Shown: piece after piece, positions 4,143-5,527 of the stretch | How positions within the stretch are numbered: the first letter of the stretch is position 1 | Layout of the letters: every line of letters begins with the position of its first letter | Assembly (NCBI GenBank): GCA_018665505.1 | Contig: JABJCS010000426.1 | Coordinates: 1-5,527, forward strand | Origin: Alphaproteobacteria bacterium | GTDB taxonomy: Bacteria; Pseudomonadota; Alphaproteobacteria; UBA8366 | Reading direction: 5' to 3' | DNA length: 5,527 nt | Position numbers and translations under genes: made by a program | Notes under the pieces: generated by a model | Databases searched by the model: none | What the model was told of the DNA's origin: nothing | The model's input: only the letters and a program-made list of their open reading frames with translations

Positions 4143-5527
4143 TCAAGCAGCGTAAACGCCCGCCGCTTTCACGTTATCGTCGACATATTCCTCGAACTGT
4201 TTGAAGTTCGCTTCGAACCGTTGCGTAAGGTCACGTGCCGTTGTGTCGTAGGCACCTTTGTCGCCCCAAGTCTCGCGCGGTTGCAACACTTCGTTCGGCA
4301 CGTCCGGGCAGACTTGCGGTACGTTGAGGCCGAAGTTCGGATCCGCCGTCGTCGCCACTTCCGCCAATCGGCCGTCGAGGGCCGCGCGGACCATGGCCCG
4401 TGTGTAGTCGATCTGCATCCGCTTGCCGGTGCCATAGGCACCGCCCGACCAACCGGTGTTCACCAGCCAACATTTGGCGCCGGTCTTGCCAATCCGCTCA
4501 CCGAGCATCTTTGCGTAGACCGACGGATGGCGCGGCATGAAGGGTGCGCCGAAGCACGTCGAGAAGGTCGCTTGCGGCTCGGTCAGGCCTCGCTCGGTGC
4601 CCCCGACGCGTGCAGTATATCCCGACAGGAAGTGATACATCGCTTGATCAGCCGACAAGCGGCTGATAGGAGGCAGCACGCCGAAGGCGTCGGCCGTTAG
4701 CATCACCACGTTCTCCGGCTGTCCGCCGACACCGCTCATCTCTACATTCGGGATGAACGACAAGGGGTATGACGCACGGGTATTCTCCGTGAGCGATCCA
4801 TCATCGAGGTTCAGCACCCGGGTATTCGGGTCCATCACCACATTCTCCAAGATCGTGCCGAACATGCCGCACGTCGCGAAAATTTCCGGCTCGGCCTTAG
4901 CCGAGAGATTGATGACCTTGGCGTAGCAGCCACCTTCGAAGTTAAAGACACCGTCTTCAGTCCAGCCATGTTCGTCATCGCCGATCAAGGTACGGGTGCC
5001 GTCCGCGGACAAGGTCGTCTTCCCCGTTCCGGAAAGACCGAAGAAAATTCCGACATCGCCCTTCTCGCCGATATTGGCGGAGCAGTGCATGGGCAAGACG
5101 TTGCGGTCTGGCAGCACGTAGTTGAGATAGCTGAAGACTGACTTTTTGATTTCACCCGCGTATTGCGTACCGGCGACCAGAACCATGCGTTCTTTGAAAT
5201 TCATCATGATCGCGCAGTCGGAATTCACGCCGTCGCGTTCCGCATGTGTCTTGTAGTAAGGCGCATTGAGGATCGTCAATTCCGGTGTGAAAGACGACAT
5301 CTCTTCCGCCGTTGGCTGGCGGAACATGTTGCGCGCGAACAGACTGTGCCAAGGGCTCTCACTAATTACGCGGACCTTCAACTGGTAGGCCGGATCAGCG
5401 CCGGCGACTAGGTCCTGTACGTAAACATCGCGGCCTTGAAAATACGCGAGCATTTGTAGACGGAGCGCCTCAAACCGGGCTTCGGTGTTCGATTTGTTGA
5501 CCGCACCCCACCAGATTTTGTCGCGCG
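4143..5527 (-). CDS. pckA: Phosphoenolpyruvate carboxykinase (ATP), 5'-partial
   Basis: Cytosolic enzyme converting oxaloacetate plus ATP to phosphoenolpyruvate, CO2 and ADP, the entry step of gluconeogenesis. Translation stays open from the right edge: the reverse complement of 5454-5525 reads RDKIWWGAVNKSN then TEARFEALRLQ, a conserved part of the family, so the Met at 5453 is internal. By comparison with E. coli PckA about 75-85 N-terminal residues lie beyond the window. Numbered from that Met, the sequence shows YAGEIKKS (98-105), PMHCSANIG (121-129), the ATP P-loop GLSGTGKTT (139-147), DDEHGW (159-164), FEGGCYAK (172-179) and the NTGWSGGAYGTGKRM segment. Lys104, His123 and Asp160 match the spacing of the E. 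coli metal ligands Lys213, His232 and Asp269. The P-loop identifies the ATP-dependent rather than the GTP-dependent family. The C-terminus is complete, followed by a clear terminator. It is convergent with the rightward block and functionally unrelated. Confidence 0.97.
   Translation of the reverse strand, partial: RDKIWWGAVNKSNTEARFEALRLQMLAYFQGRDVYVQDLVAGADPAYQLKVRVISESPWHSLFARNMFRQPTAEEMSSFTPELTILNAPYYKTHAERDGVNSDCAIMMNFKERMVLVAGTQYAGEIKKSVFSYLNYVLPDRNVLPMHCSANIGEKGDVGIFFGLSGTGKTTLSADGTRTLIGDDEHGWTEDGVFNFEGGCYAKVINLSAKAEPEIFATCGMFGTILENVVMDPNTRVLNLDDGSLTENTRASYPLSFIPNVEMSGVGGQPENVVMLTADAFGVLPPISRLSADQAMYHFLSGYTARVGGTERGLTEPQATFSTCFGAPFMPRHPSVYAKMLGERIGKTGAKCWLVNTGWSGGAYGTGKRMQIDYTRAMVRAALDGRLAEVATTADPNFGLNVPQVCPDVPNEVLQPRETWGDKGAYDTTARDLTQRFEANFKQFEEYVDDNVKAAGVYAA

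Noticed and set aside
4080..4700. Plus-strand open frame (206 codons) opposite pckA
   Set aside because: It overlaps the terminator and lies antisense to the conserved pckA C-terminus; the product is Arg/His-rich and low in recognisable features.

Overview
The window looks like ordinary chromosome from a moderately GC-rich proteobacterium, most likely an alphaproteobacterium. The basis is the ATP-type PEP carboxykinase, the tightly packed Shine-Dalgarno-led genes and the codon use; this placement is an inference. Gene density is very high and no gap exceeds about 75 bases.

Layout: seven genes read rightward and one reads leftward. From the left edge come the 3' portion of a malate/L-lactate dehydrogenase (Ldh_2) family oxidoreductase closely resembling E. 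coli YbiC/HcxB (1-1030) and, 7 bases later, a glutathione S-transferase family protein (1038-1658). After a 71-base gap come three tightly coupled genes (1730-2068, 2068-2364, 2366-3010). Together they encode a cobalt-type nitrile hydratase/thiocyanate hydrolase enzyme in which the usual single beta subunit is split into two proteins. A predicted lipoprotein of unknown function (3027-3629) and a YqaA/DedA-like membrane protein (3656-4093) follow in the same direction with short spacers. A hairpin with an A/T tract (4097-4118) separates this block from the convergent pckA (4143-5527, minus strand, 5' end outside the window).

The most interesting part is the three-gene metalloenzyme. Gene order (beta N-half, beta C-half, metal-binding subunit) and several residues match thiocyanate hydrolase (ScnB-ScnA-ScnC): an Arg directly after the CTLCSCYP metal site, where typical nitrile hydratases have Trp, and a WPDY motif in the beta C-half. 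The metal subunit nevertheless lacks the insert and C-terminal extension I recall for Thiobacillus ScnC, and has the compact length of a nitrile hydratase alpha subunit. The true substrate (thiocyanate, an organic nitrile or something else) therefore cannot be read from the sequence. No activator/metallochaperone, amidase or cobalt transporter gene is visible here.

How the neighbours cooperate is open. The oxidoreductase and GST are compact and co-directional and may share the transcript, but the 71-base gap before the hydratase genes could hold a promoter. The lipoprotein and YqaA-like genes are close enough to be co-transcribed with the hydratase, without an obvious mechanistic link. pckA is a gluconeogenic housekeeping gene that only shares the terminator region.
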